This document shows positions 53,083 to 62,822 of a stretch of 64,000 nucleotides of DNA, piece after piece. Below the pieces are notes generated by a model, which made no database searches, was not told where the DNA came from, and saw only the letters and a list, made by a program, of their open reading frames with translations. The stretch is taken from the NCBI RefSeq assembly GCF_032878875.1, contig NZ_CP118157.1, positions 2,604,001 through 2,668,000 of the forward strand, in the 5' to 3' direction. The stretch comes from Microbacterium sp. AB. Its GTDB lineage: Bacteria; Actinomycetota; Actinomycetes; Actinomycetales; Microbacteriaceae. Position 1 is the stretch's first letter. Every line of letters begins with the position of its first letter. The position numbers and the translations under genes are program-made.

Positions 53083-54033
53083 TCAGACGACGGGCTCCGC
53101 CGCGCGCACGGAGAGGCGGCGCGAGCGACGGGCGTTCCGCACCATGTCGACGGTGAGCACGACGAGCGCCACCCAGACGATGCCGAAGCCGATCCAGCGC
53201 TCGGTCGGCATGGGCTCGCCCAGGATGTAGGCGCCGCAGATGAACTGCAGGATGGGCGCGGCGAACTGCAGGAGGCCGACGGTCGTGAGCGACACGCGTC
53301 GCGCGCCGGACGCGAACAGCAGCAGCGGAACGGCGGTCGCGACGCCGGCGAGCGAGAGGAGCACCGTGTGCCCGACGCCGGCGGAGCCGTACGTGATGCC
53401 GGTCGTGACGGCGACGACGACGAGCTGCACGACGGCGATGGGCGCGAGCCACATGGTCTCGAGGGCGAGACCGCTCACCGCGTCGACCGCCGGGCCGATG
53501 CGGTTCTTGACGAGACCGTACACGCCGAAGGACGCGGTGACGATGAGCGAGATCCAGGGCACCGCGCCGTATGCGACGACGATCACGACGACCGCGACGG
53601 CGGCGATGCCGATCGCGGCCCACTGCGCGGGGCGCAGCCTCTCGCGCAGCACGACGACGGCGAGCAGCACGGTCGTGATCGGGTTGATGAAGTACCCCAG
53701 GCTCACCTCGATCACGTGCCCGGACTGCGTCGCGATGAGGAACGCCTGCCAGTTGACGTAGATGAGGACGCCCGCCAGCGCCGTCCACGACGCGAGCCGC
53801 CGGTTGCGCAGCACGGCGAGCATCCGCCCCCATCCGCGCGTGGCCGTGAGAAGGAGCGCGCAGAACACCAGCGAGAGCAGGACGCGCCAGCCGACGACCT
53901 CCCAGGGGCCCGTCGGCGCGAGGAAGACGAAGTACAGCGGCAGGACGCCCCACAGCACGTAGGCGCCGAGCCCGTATCCCGTGCCGAGCGCCCGTTCCCG
54001 TTCGGCGGATGTCGGTGCGGGGCGCTGGATCAC
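53083..54033 (-). CDS. rarD: EamA-family transporter RarD
   Basis: A 316-residue 10-helix DMT-superfamily protein. GTGYGLGAYVLWGVLPLYF, VEVSLGYFINP-like EVSLGYFINPITTVLLAVVV, GLLQFAAPILQF and the closing FGIVWVALVVLTVD follow RarD. Its transported substrate is not known (originally linked to chloramphenicol sensitivity). The GTG start has TAGCCT (54040-54045) six nt upstream, a leaderless promoter. Confidence 0.88.
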   Translation of the reverse strand: MIQRPAPTSAERERALGTGYGLGAYVLWGVLPLYFVFLAPTGPWEVVGWRVLLSLVFCALLLTATRGWGRMLAVLRNRRLASWTALAGVLIYVNWQAFLIATQSGHVIEVSLGYFINPITTVLLAVVVLRERLRPAQWAAIGIAAVAVVVIVVAYGAVPWISLIVTASFGVYGLVKNRIGPAVDAVSGLALETMWLAPIAVVQLVVVAVTTGITYGSAGVGHTVLLSLAGVATAVPLLLFASGARRVSLTTVGLLQFAAPILQFICGAYILGEPMPTERWIGFGIVWVALVVLTVDMVRNARRSRRLSVRAAEPVV

Positions 54034-54138
54034 CCGTCCAGGCTAGACCCGGCGGCGGGGCGCCGAGCCGGCCCGAAGAGCCTCCGTCCGCCACATGCCG
54101 CCGGAATCCTGCCATCCGGGGAAGACGCCCGGAGACGC

Positions 54139-54174
54139 CGAGAGGGCCCGGTGCCGAAGCGCCGGGCCCTCTCG
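54139..54174 (-). terminator. Hairpin terminator of groES
   Basis: A perfect 13-bp stem (CGAGAGGGCCCGG and complement) with a 10-nt loop begins 13 bp after the groES stop on the minus strand. Its presence agrees with groES being monocistronic. Confidence 0.85.
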
Positions 54175-54186
54175 AAGGACCTCTCG

Positions 54187-54483
54187 TCAGCGGACGACGA
54201 CCGCCAGGACGTCGCGAGCAGACAGCACCAGGTACTCGTCGGCGCCGAACTTGACCTCGGTGCCGCCGTACTTGCTGTACAGCACGCGGTCGCCGACGGC
54301 GACGTCGAGCGGGACGCGGTTGCCGTTGTCGTCGATGCGGCCGGGGCCCACGGCCACAACCTCGCCCTCCTGGGGCTTCTCCTTGGCGGTGTCGGGGATG
54401 ACCAGACCGCTGGCGGTGGTCTGCTCGGCCTCGACCTGCTGGATGACGATACGGTCCTCGAGCGGCTTGATGGAAACCGACAC
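54187..54483 (-). CDS. groES: Co-chaperonin GroES
   Basis: A 98-residue GroES with [20 protein letters not shown] (mobile loop), [19 protein letters not shown] and [17 protein letters not shown]. It caps GroEL during protein folding. The start is GTG 54481-54483 with AAGAGG upstream. No groEL follows; a terminator comes directly after, so groEL must be elsewhere. Transcription is under CIRCE control (54521-54547), and a second CIRCE-like site covers the -35 region. Confidence 0.96.
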   Translation of the reverse strand: MSVSIKPLEDRIVIQQVEAEQTTASGLVIPDTAKEKPQEGEVVAVGPGRIDDNGNRVPLDVAVGDRVLYSKYGGTEVKFGADEYLVLSARDVLAVVVR

Positions 54484-54520
54484 GGTGTACCTCTTCTTTC
54501 GTGTGCTTCGACGGAAGACA

Positions 54521-54547
54521 TTCGCACTCTCGTCAGGAGAGTGCTAA
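54521..54547 (-). promoter_or_regulatory. CIRCE operator of groES (HrcA site)
   Basis: On the minus strand TTAGCACTC-N9-GAGTGCGAA, with one deviation from the consensus TTAGCACTC-N9-GAGTGCTAA. It lies in the leader just after the -10 box TACACT, the usual place for HrcA repression. Confidence 0.92.
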
Positions 54548-54551
54548 TCCG

Positions 54552-54581
54552 AGTGTAGGCCCGGACCTGGCACTCATGCAA
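54552..54581 (-). promoter_or_regulatory. groES promoter
   Basis: TTGCAT (54576-54581) and TACACT (54552-54557) on the minus strand, 18 bp apart. The -35 box lies in the spacer of the upstream CIRCE-like repeat and the start point inside the downstream CIRCE. Confidence 0.65.
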
Positions 54582-54595
54582 CGCGAGTGCCAGGT
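54565..54595. promoter_or_regulatory. Second CIRCE-like inverted repeat over the groES -35 box
   Basis: ACCTGGCACTC (54565-54575), a 9-nt spacer and GAGTGCCAGGT (54585-54595): perfect 11-bp arms that keep the CIRCE inner core GCACTC-N9-GAGTGC but change the outer TTA to CTG. It also lies 35 bp before the divergent methyltransferase gene. Confidence 0.7.
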
Positions 54596-54629
54596 CGATG
54601 ACGCGGGATGACACGCGACAATGGGGAGC

Positions 54630-55817
54630 ATGGATCAGGGGGAACTGGAAGCGCTGCTCACGACCGAGGGTCTGGCGCTGCTCGACGGGCTCGATCCCGT
54701 GGAGACGACGGCGGACGTCGCCCGCGCGGTCTCGCGGCTGCGCGCGGCGGGCCACCCGCCCGCGCTCGTGTCGGCCGTGGTCGGCCAGGCCCGACTGCGC
54801 GAACGGGCGGCGACGAAGTTCGGGCCGTTCGCGGCGGGCATGCTCTTCACCCGCGCGGGGCTCGAGCAGGCGACGCGGATGGCCGTCGCCGCGCACCACG
54901 CCGGGCGGATGCGCGCGGCGGGGGTCGGCCGGGTCGCGGACCTCGGATGCGGCATCGGCGGCGACGCGCTCGGCTTCGCCGGGCTCGGGATGGACGTCCT
55001 CGCCGTGGACGCCGACCCCGTGACCGCGGCGCTCGCGGCGTACAACCTCCGTCCGTTCGGCGATGCCGTCGAGGTCCGCTCGGCGCGCGCCGAGGACGTG
55101 GATCTCGACGGCTGGGACGCCGTCTGGCTCGACCCGGCCCGCCGGACGGCCGGGCACTCCGAGACACGCCGCGTGTCGGCATCCGACTACTCGCCCTCGC
55201 TCGGCTGGGCTCATGCGCTGGGCGAGCGGTTGCCCGTGGGCCTGAAGCTCGGGCCGGCGCACGACCGCGCGACCCTCCCGCAGGGCGTCGAGGCGCAGTG
55301 GGTGAGCGTCGACGGGTCGACCGTCGAGCTCGTGCTGTGGTCGGGAGCGCTGGCGCGCGAGGACATCGGACGGTCGGCGCTCGTCGTCCGCGGCGACGAG
55401 GCGCACGAGCTGACGGCCGCCGCCGACGCGGAGGACGAGCCCGTGCATCCGCTCGGCGCATACCTGCACGAGCCGGAGGGCGCCGTCATCCGGGCGCGTC
55501 TCGTCGGCGATGTCGCACGGTCGCTCGACGCCGGCCCCGTGGCGCCGGGCATCGCCTACCTCACGGGGGACGCGGCCCTCACGACGCCGTTCGTGTCGTC
55601 GTTCCGCGTGCGCGAGACGCTCCCGGCCGACGCGAAGGCGCTCGCGAAGGCGCTGCGCGAACGCGGCATCGGCACGCTCGAGATCAAGAAGCGCGGCGTC
55701 GACGTCGACCCGGCGCTGCTGCGGAGGCGGCTGGGCCTGAAGGGCGATGCCTCTGCGACGCTCTTCCTCACCCGCATCGCCGGCCGCCGCACGGCCGTGC
55801 TCGCCGAGAGGGTGTGA
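54630..55817 (+). CDS. Class I SAM-dependent methyltransferase with THUMP-like domain
   Basis: A 395-residue protein. VADLGCGIGGDALGFAGLG is motif I and AVWLDPARRT a motif-IV-like segment (about residues 95-170); the N-terminal helical part has ARLRERAATKFGPFA. A C-terminal THUMP-like domain (RERGIGTLEIKKRGVDVDP) follows. An RNA-related substrate is likely but not known. I use ATG 54630 (MDQGELEAL), with GGGGAGC directly before it and GACAAT seven nt upstream; ATG 54621 is an alternative. It is divergent from groES. Confidence 0.82.
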   Translation: MDQGELEALLTTEGLALLDGLDPVETTADVARAVSRLRAAGHPPALVSAVVGQARLRERAATKFGPFAAGMLFTRAGLEQATRMAVAAHHAGRMRAAGVGRVADLGCGIGGDALGFAGLGMDVLAVDADPVTAALAAYNLRPFGDAVEVRSARAEDVDLDGWDAVWLDPARRTAGHSETRRVSASDYSPSLGWAHALGERLPVGLKLGPAHDRATLPQGVEAQWVSVDGSTVELVLWSGALAREDIGRSALVVRGDEAHELTAAADAEDEPVHPLGAYLHEPEGAVIRARLVGDVARSLDAGPVAPGIAYLTGDAALTTPFVSSFRVRETLPADAKALAKALRERGIGTLEIKKRGVDVDPALLRRRLGLKGDASATLFLTRIAGRRTAVLAERV

Positions 55818-55860
55818 GGCGGGGCACCCGTCCGATCGGGCGTCGGCGGATGCCCCGCGA

Positions 55861-56198
55861 CTACGGCAGCGACGGCAGCTCGAGCGCCGGCGCCTCGCCG
55901 AGCTGGCCGACGATCCACAGCGCCCAGACGCCGCAGAACAGCACCGCGGCCACGGCGAGCCCCAGCCCCCACCAGGCGAGCACGCGCTGCGCATGGCGGC
56001 GGGCGAGGGCGATCACGGCGAGCAGCGCGGCGATGAGGGCGAGCGGCGCGACCCAGGGCGTGAACCACGACATCGTGAGCGAGAACGTCCCGACGACCAT
56101 CGACGGGCTCGAGAGCGAGATCCGGCGCCGGGCCGGCCGGGAGGGCAGCACGTTGAGCAGCTCGGCGTCGTCGAGCCGCGCGGCCTCCTCCGGCTCCG

Positions 56199-56202
<4 letters not shown>
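55861..56202 (-). CDS. DUF4190-like two-helix membrane protein
   Basis: A 113-residue protein with two hydrophobic segments (about 45-67 [20 protein letters not shown] and 72-100) in a DUF4190-like pattern after a soluble N-terminus with [17 protein letters not shown]. Function is unknown. Its ATG overlaps the tsaD stop (ATGA), so it is the last gene of the tsaB-rimI-tsaD run. Confidence 0.72.
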
Positions 56203-57265
<1,063 letters not shown>

Positions 57266-57266
<1 letters not shown>

Positions 57267-57760
57267 CAGCAGGCTCCCGCGTCGTCGGGGTCGGGGACGC
57301 GCGCGGCCGCCCACGAGCGGACGTCGAGCCTCATGACGATCGCATCGACGTCGTCCGGCTGGTAGTACCGGGGACGACGGCCGATCCGCGCGAATCCCTC
57401 GCTCGCGTAGAGACCCTGCGCGGCGGGGTTGTCGGCGCGCACGTCGAGGAAGACCTCGCGCACGCGGCGGCGCTCGGCCTCGTCGAGGAGCGCGCGCAGG
57501 AGCGCCCTTCCCCGGCCCCGCCCGCGCGCCTGCTCGGCGATCGCGATCGTCTGCACATCCGCGTCCCGCGAGCCGGACAGCGCCCGCAGCCCCGCGTACC
57601 CGACGACATGGCCCGTCTGCTCGAGCACGAGATAGTGGCCGTGGGGAGAGGCGAGCTCCTCGCGCATCATCGCCTCGCTCCACGCGTCTGTCGGGAAGGA
57701 CGCGCGCTCGAGCGCCATGATCGCATCGAGGTCCTCGGCCGTCGCCGCGCGGACGGTCAT
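57266..57760 (-). CDS. rimI: Ribosomal protein S18-alanine N-acetyltransferase
   Basis: A 164-residue single GNAT domain. [27 protein letters not shown] holds the acetyl-CoA loop, and [28 protein letters not shown] the RimI end. A short tail ([10 protein letters not shown]) follows. Position between tsaB and tsaD, with ATGA and TGATG overlaps, is the usual one for rimI. Confidence 0.92.
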
Positions 57761-58485
57761 GAGCCGACCCGCTTCCGCGGTGCGGGCGCCTTCACGTCGG
57801 GCGAGCGCAGATACAGCGGCGCGTCGACGTCGGGAGCGATGCCGTGCCGCACCCGGATGGCCGCGATCCGGCCCAGGAGGCCGACGGGGACGCGCGTGGC
57901 CTCGAAGACGCCGCCGCTCGCGCGGGGGAGGGAGCTCTCGCCGGTGCGCATCTCCTCCGCGGTGCGCGGCGCCTCCGACGTCGCGTCGGTCCCCCGCGCC
58001 CGTCGCACGACGGCGAGCAGCGGATCGGAGGCGAGGTCGGCGTCGCGCGGGCGGAGCTCGGGGCCGGCGACCCGATGCGGGAGGCCCCGTCCATCCGGGG
58101 CGCCGTAGACCGACACGGCGTTCTCGCGGCGGCGCGCGTCCGTCGTCACGGCGAAGCCTCCTTCGGGGAGGACGCCGAGCAGTTCCATCGCCACGGCGTC
58201 GTGGCTCACGACCGGGACGACGGGGACGCCGCGCCCCAGTGCGAACGCGCGCGCCGCGGCGATCCCGATGCGCAGGCCCGTGAAGGGGCCCGGCCCCATT
58301 CCCGCCGCGACATGCGTGATCGCATCGGGCCCGACGCCCGCATCGGACAGCGCACTCTCGAGCAGCGTGCCGATGACCTCCGCGTGGCCGAGCGCGTTCC
58401 CGCTCTCCGCCTCGGCCAGGACGACGCCGTCCGCCGCGACGACGGCGACGGCCGAGCCGATGGAGGTGTCGACGGCGAGGATCAT
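57757..58485 (-). CDS. tsaB: t6A synthesis protein TsaB
   Basis: A 242-residue ASKHA-fold partner of TsaD. The family motifs [37 protein letters not shown] and [15 protein letters not shown] are clear. TACGCT at 58493-58498 ends 7 nt before the ATG, and GGAGGG in the same gap could also act as a ribosome-binding site. It begins the tsaB-rimI-tsaD unit; tsaE lies 136 bp upstream. Confidence 0.94.
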   Translation of the reverse strand: MILAVDTSIGSAVAVVAADGVVLAEAESGNALGHAEVIGTLLESALSDAGVGPDAITHVAAGMGPGPFTGLRIGIAAARAFALGRGVPVVPVVSHDAVAMELLGVLPEGGFAVTTDARRRENAVSVYGAPDGRGLPHRVAGPELRPRDADLASDPLLAVVRRARGTDATSEAPRTAEEMRTGESSLPRASGGVFEATRVPVGLLGRIAAIRVRHGIAPDVDAPLYLRSPDVKAPAPRKRVGS

Positions 58486-58621
58486 GCCCTCCAGCGTAGT
58501 TTCCCCGCCGATCGCGAAGCGCCGGGGACGCTCTCCCGTGCCGTCGGCGCATCCCGGTCCTCCGGTCGCCCCGCCGTCCGCGGCGGGCGCCGCACGAGAC
58601 GGGCGCCGAGAGACGCGAGCG

Positions 58622-59125
58622 TCATGCCGTGCGCTTCTCGATCACCACGACGCGCGGCGCGTCGTCGTCGAGCTCCGCCGACGCGCGCGCGAGGTCGCCG
58701 CACATGGTGTCCGCGCCGCGGCCTCCCACGGGCCGGGTGATCTCCACATCCCACCAGCTGTCCCGCAGTCCCTCCGCCTTGCCGCGTCCCCACTCCATGA
58801 CGACGACGGAGCCGTCCGCGTCGATGTCGAGGTCGTCCAGCTCCACGGCCGAGGACAGCCGGTAGGCGTCGGCGTGCACGAGCGGAGCGCCGCCGACGAG
58901 CGAGGGATGCGTGCGGGCGATCACGAAGGTCGGGCTCTGGATGGGCCCGCGCACGCCGAGAGCCTCGGCGATCCCCCGCGTGAGGGTCGTCTTGCCCGCT
59001 CCCAGAGGGCCCGTGAGCACGAGGAGGTCGCCCGCCTCGAGGCGCGCGCCGAGCCGGCGGCCGAGCTCCTCCATGTCGGATGCCGCGGGCACCTCGTGCG
59101 TGCCGAGCAGGTCGTCGGGGATCAT
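58622..59125 (-). CDS. tsaE: t6A synthesis ATPase TsaE
   Basis: A 167-residue P-loop protein: GPLGAGKTTLTRGIAEALGV, IQSPTFVIARTH, LVHADAYRL and VVMEWGRGKAEGL follow the TsaE pattern. It powers turnover of the TsaB-TsaD complex. The ATG overlaps the alr stop (ATGA). Upstream in-frame codons to 59203 are not used because they lie within alr and have no ribosome-binding site. Confidence 0.93.
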   Translation of the reverse strand: MIPDDLLGTHEVPAASDMEELGRRLGARLEAGDLLVLTGPLGAGKTTLTRGIAEALGVRGPIQSPTFVIARTHPSLVGGAPLVHADAYRLSSAVELDDLDIDADGSVVVMEWGRGKAEGLRDSWWDVEITRPVGGRGADTMCGDLARASAELDDDAPRVVVIEKRTA

Positions 59126-60294
59126 CCGGTCGCCCTCCGCGCCACGCGGGGGCCGACGCGCGTGACGATCTCGTAGTTGATGGTGCCGGCGGCCCGCGCC
59201 CACTCCTCGACGGCGGGAGCGCCCGCAGCGGGGTCGCCGAAGAGCAGCACCTCGTCGCCCACCGCGACGGGATGGTCGCCCACGTCGACGACGAACTGAT
59301 CCATCGCGATGCGGCCCGAGACGCGGAACCGCTCGCCGCCGATCGCGACGGGCGCCGTGCCCGACGCCTGACGCGGAACGCCGTCGGCGTAGCCGAGCGG
59401 AACGAGCGCGAGGGTCGTCTCCCGCACGGTGCGATGGGCGTATCCGTAGGAGACGCCCTGACCGGTCGGCACGCGGCGCACCGCCGCGACCCTGCCGCGG
59501 AGCGTCATCGCCGGCCTCAGGCCGAGGTCGGCGGACGTCGCGTCGTCGAACGGCGAGAGGCCGTATATGCCGATGCCGACACGTACGGCGTCGAAACGCG
59601 CCTCGGGCAGCCGGATGGCCGCGGCCGTGGCGGCGACGTGACGCAGACGCGGACGGAGTCCGGCGGCCGACGCGGCGCCGACGCCCTCCTCGAAGACGCG
59701 CACCTGTGCGAGGTCGTCCGCGTCGCTCGTGCCGGAGAGATGGCTGAAGACCCCCTCGACGACGAGGCGCCCCTCGGCCTCGAGCCGCGCGGCCTCGGCG
59801 AAGGCGGCGTGCCAGTCGTCGGGAGCGAGGCCGTTGCGTCCGAGACCCGTCTCGAGCTTCAGGTGCGCCTTCGGCGCGCTCGCCCGTCGCGCATCACCCG
59901 AGACGGCCGGCGAGAGGCCGGCCTGCGACGCACGGGCGGCGTCCCCGGCCGCGGCGATCTCCTCGAGCTGTGCGATGCGCGAGACGCCGAGCTCGATGCC
60001 GGCCGAGACGGCCTCCGCGAACGATTCGACGGGGTCGTGCAGCCACGCGATGATCGGCGCGCGGACGCCCGCTGCGCGCAGCGCGAGCGCCTCGGGGATC
60101 TCCGCCACCCCGATCCGCGTCGCGCCGCCCTCGATCGCGGCGAGCGCCGAGGTCGCCGCGCCGTGCCCGTATCCGTCGGCCTTCACGACGGCGATGAACT
60201 CCGGCGTTCCCGCGACCTCTCGCAGATGCCGGACGTTGTGCACGATCGCCGAGCGGTCGACGACGGCCTCGCGCATGCTCCGCTCCCCGCTCAT
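59122..60294 (-). CDS. alr: Alanine racemase
   Basis: A 390-residue PLP enzyme interconverting L- and D-alanine for peptidoglycan. The PLP lysine is in AVVKADGYGHGA, the substrate-side tyrosine in GVSYGYAHRT, and LETGLGRNGL and GRIAMDQFVVDVG are conserved barrel and C-terminal-domain motifs. The ATG overlaps the acpS stop (ATGA). Confidence 0.95.
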   Translation of the reverse strand: MSGERSMREAVVDRSAIVHNVRHLREVAGTPEFIAVVKADGYGHGAATSALAAIEGGATRIGVAEIPEALALRAAGVRAPIIAWLHDPVESFAEAVSAGIELGVSRIAQLEEIAAAGDAARASQAGLSPAVSGDARRASAPKAHLKLETGLGRNGLAPDDWHAAFAEAARLEAEGRLVVEGVFSHLSGTSDADDLAQVRVFEEGVGAASAAGLRPRLRHVAATAAAIRLPEARFDAVRVGIGIYGLSPFDDATSADLGLRPAMTLRGRVAAVRRVPTGQGVSYGYAHRTVRETTLALVPLGYADGVPRQASGTAPVAIGGERFRVSGRIAMDQFVVDVGDHPVAVGDEVLLFGDPAAGAPAVEEWARAAGTINYEIVTRVGPRVARRATG

Positions 60295-60779
60295 CCCCGG
60301 TCCTGCCCCGCGCGCGTCGCGCTGTGCGCCCCGCTCGGCCCCTGAGTGCCGGAGATATCGCGAACGCCGGACGCCTCTCGCCGGATCTCTCCGGCGTTCA
60401 CGGGATCTCCGGTCCCCGGAGCCGCGCCGCCCTCCGCCACCACGTACGCGATCGCGAGCCCCGCGTCGTGCGACAGCGACAGGTGCACGCTCGTGACCCC
60501 GCGGGCCGCGATCGCTGCGGACGTCGCGCCGAAGAGCTCGAAGCGCGGAGCCTCACGGCTCTCCAGACGCGCGACCTCGATCTCCGTCCACGTCACGCCC
60601 TCCGAGCCGCCGAGCGCCTTGATGAGCGCCTCCTTCGCGGCATACCGGGCCGCGAGCGAGCGCAGCGGCAGGTCGCGCTCCGCCGGGGTGAAGAGCCGCT
60701 CGCGCAGCCGCGGCGTCCGCGCGAGGGTGCGCTCGAACCGGGGGACGTCGACGAGGTCGACGCCGATTCCGACGATCAT
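60291..60779 (-). CDS. acpS: Holo-ACP synthase with repeat-derived C-terminal extension
   Basis: A 162-residue protein. The first about 120 residues are a normal AcpS: VGIGVDLVDVPRFERTL, RYAAKEALIKALGG and HLSLSHDAGLAIAYVVAEGG, which loads phosphopantetheine onto acyl carrier protein. The remaining about 40 residues (GDPVNAGEIRREASGVRDIS and on) come from a palindromic repeat that occurs elsewhere in the window, and from its flank. The frame is kept open to the alr start, with an ATGA overlap. The ATG at 60777-60779 is chosen at the conserved MIVGIGVDLV; upstream codons are non-conserved. Confidence 0.9.
   Translation of the reverse strand: MIVGIGVDLVDVPRFERTLARTPRLRERLFTPAERDLPLRSLAARYAAKEALIKALGGSEGVTWTEIEVARLESREAPRFELFGATSAAIAARGVTSVHLSLSHDAGLAIAYVVAEGGAAPGTGDPVNAGEIRREASGVRDISGTQGPSGAHSATRAGQDRG
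60348..60412. repeat. Dispersed palindromic element, copy 2, inside acpS
   Basis: A 24-bp left arm (60348-60371) and 23-bp right arm (60390-60412) flank an 18-nt loop. Arms match copy 1 (13913-13980) with few changes, loops do not. It lies in frame in the acpS 3' end, adding a GDPVNAG...SGVR..ISG peptide. Confidence 0.88.
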
Positions 60780-60921
60780 CCACTGCTCCTCACCGCCCGA
60801 TCCGTCCGGGCGCATCCGTCATCCCACATCGTGTCACCGACGCGACCCCCGTCGCACGGGTTCCGCACGTCGGGACGACATCGGACGGCGGGCCGGATGG
60901 TCGGGTCGGCGCGCTCAGCGC

Positions 60922-62775
60922 CTACTCGACCGTGACCGACTTGGCGAGGTTGCGCGGCTGGTCGACGTCGAGGCCCTTCGCGGTCGCGAGGCCCATGGCG
61001 AAGATGTGCAGGGGGACCACGGCGATGAGCGGCTCGAACAGCGGCGAGGCGAGCGGCACGCGCAGCACCTCGTCGGCGAACGGCAGCACCGCGGCGTCGC
61101 CCTCCTCCGCGACGGCGATGACACGGGCGCCGCGGGCGCGGATCTCCTCGATGTTCGAGACGACCTTCGCGTGCAGCGTGGCCGAGCCGCGCGGGGACGG
61201 CACCATGACGAACACGGGCTGCCCCGGCTCGATGAGCGCGATGGGACCGTGCTTGAGCTCTCCGGCGGCGAAGCCCTCGGCGTGGATGTACGACAGCTCC
61301 TTGAGCTTGAGCGCGCCCTCCAGCGCGATCGGATACCCCACGTGACGGCCGAGGAAGAGGACGGAGCGCGTGTCGCCCATCCAGTGCGACAGCTGCTCGA
61401 TGCGCTCCTGCTCGTTGTCGAGCACCCACTGGATCTTCGCGGGGAGCGCCTCGAGCTCGTCGATGCTCTCCTCGGCGACGGACGGCGCGAGCGCGCCGCG
61501 CACGCGGCCCACGTGCAGCGCGAGCAGGTACAACGCCGTGATCTGCGCGACGAAGGCCTTGGTCGACGCCACGGCGACCTCGGGGCCGGCGTGCGTGTAG
61601 ACGATCGCGTCGGACTCGCGCGGGATGGTCGCGCCCTGCGTGTTGCAGATGGAGAGCGTCTTCGCGCCGAGGCGCGCGGCCTCCTTGACGGCCATGAGCG
61701 TGTCCATCGTCTCGCCCGACTGGCTGATCGAGACGACGAGGGTCGTCGATCCGACGATGGGGTCCCGGTAGCGGAACTCGTGCGCGAGCTCGACGTCGAC
61801 GGGGATGCGCGCCCACTGCTCGATCGCGTACTTGCCGACGAGGCCCGCGTAGTAGGCCGTGCCGCACGCGAGGACGATGACGCGGTCGATCCCCTGGAAG
61901 AGCTCGTCGAGCCCGTCGAGCTCCGGGATGACGATGCCGCCGTCCTTCACGCGGCCGAGCACCGTCTTGGCGACGGCCTCGGGCTCCTCCGAGACCTCCT
62001 TCGCCATGAAGCTCGGCCATCCGCCCTTGTCCGCGGCGGCGGCGTCCCACGAGACCTCGAACGCCTCGACGGCCACGGCGGCGCCGTCGAAGTCGGTCAC
62101 CGTGACGCCGTCGGGCGTGATAGCGACGATCTGGTCCTGCCCGATCGCGAGCGCCCTGCGGGTGTGCTCGACGAAGGCGGCGACGTCGGAGCCGAGGAAG
62201 TTCTCACCGTCGCCGAGCCCGATGACGAGCGGTGAGTTGCGGCGCGCTCCCACGACGAGGCCCGGGTGGTCCTCGTGCATCGCGAGGAGCGTGAAGGCGC
62301 CCTCCAGACGGCGCACGACGGCCCGGAACGCGGCGGCCAGGTCGCCGCCGCTCGCGCGGTACTCACGGCCGAGGAGGATGGCGGCGACCTCGGTGTCGGT
62401 CTGGCTGCGGAACGCGAAGCCCTCGGCCTCGAGCTCGGCCTTCAGCTCGGAGAAGTTCTCGATGATGCCGTTGTGGATGACCGCGAGGCGGTCGTCGTCG
62501 GCCAGGTGCGGGTGCGCGTTGACGTCGGTCGGGCCGCCGTGCGTCGCCCACCGCGTGTGGCCGATGCCCGTCGTGCCCGCGGCGAGCGGCTTGTCCTCGA
62601 GCGCCTCGCGCAGCCGGCCGAGCTTGCCGGCCTTCTTGCGCATGCCGAGCGAGCCCTCGCCGTCGATGACCGCGATCCCCGCGGAGTCGTACCCCCGGTA
62701 CTCGAGACGGGCGAGACCCGCGAGGAGGATGTCCTGGCTTTCCCGAGGACCGACGTATCCGACGATTCCGCACAT
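60922..62775 (-). CDS. glmS: Glutamine-fructose-6-phosphate aminotransferase (isomerizing)
   Basis: A 617-residue enzyme making glucosamine-6-phosphate. MCGIVGYVGP bears the N-terminal nucleophile cysteine, GHTRWATHGGPTD and NGIIENF belong to the glutaminase, and two SIS domains carry VSISQSGETMDTL and GEL-type AAGELKHGPIALIE; the end is NLAKSVTVE. A TAGGAT box (62783-62788) ends 7 nt before the ATG, with GAGGAG in between. No glmS ribozyme can fit before this start. Confidence 0.96.
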   Translation of the reverse strand: MCGIVGYVGPRESQDILLAGLARLEYRGYDSAGIAVIDGEGSLGMRKKAGKLGRLREALEDKPLAAGTTGIGHTRWATHGGPTDVNAHPHLADDDRLAVIHNGIIENFSELKAELEAEGFAFRSQTDTEVAAILLGREYRASGGDLAAAFRAVVRRLEGAFTLLAMHEDHPGLVVGARRNSPLVIGLGDGENFLGSDVAAFVEHTRRALAIGQDQIVAITPDGVTVTDFDGAAVAVEAFEVSWDAAAADKGGWPSFMAKEVSEEPEAVAKTVLGRVKDGGIVIPELDGLDELFQGIDRVIVLACGTAYYAGLVGKYAIEQWARIPVDVELAHEFRYRDPIVGSTTLVVSISQSGETMDTLMAVKEAARLGAKTLSICNTQGATIPRESDAIVYTHAGPEVAVASTKAFVAQITALYLLALHVGRVRGALAPSVAEESIDELEALPAKIQWVLDNEQERIEQLSHWMGDTRSVLFLGRHVGYPIALEGALKLKELSYIHAEGFAAGELKHGPIALIEPGQPVFVMVPSPRGSATLHAKVVSNIEEIRARGARVIAVAEEGDAAVLPFADEVLRVPLASPLFEPLIAVVPLHIFAMGLATAKGLDVDQPRNLAKSVTVE

Positions 62776-62822
62776 GCTCCTCATCCTAGGTTCGGCATGC
62801 TGTGAACCGCGCCAGGACGGCG

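Noticed and set aside
52872..53230. Short plus-strand ORFs in the livK-rarD gap
   Set aside because: Arg/Ala-rich random composition, no ribosome-binding site, and they run into the antisense of rarD.
60780..60921. glmS ribozyme or other riboswitch near glmS
   Set aside because: This gap is downstream of glmS, and the upstream side shows a leaderless start with no room for an RNA element.
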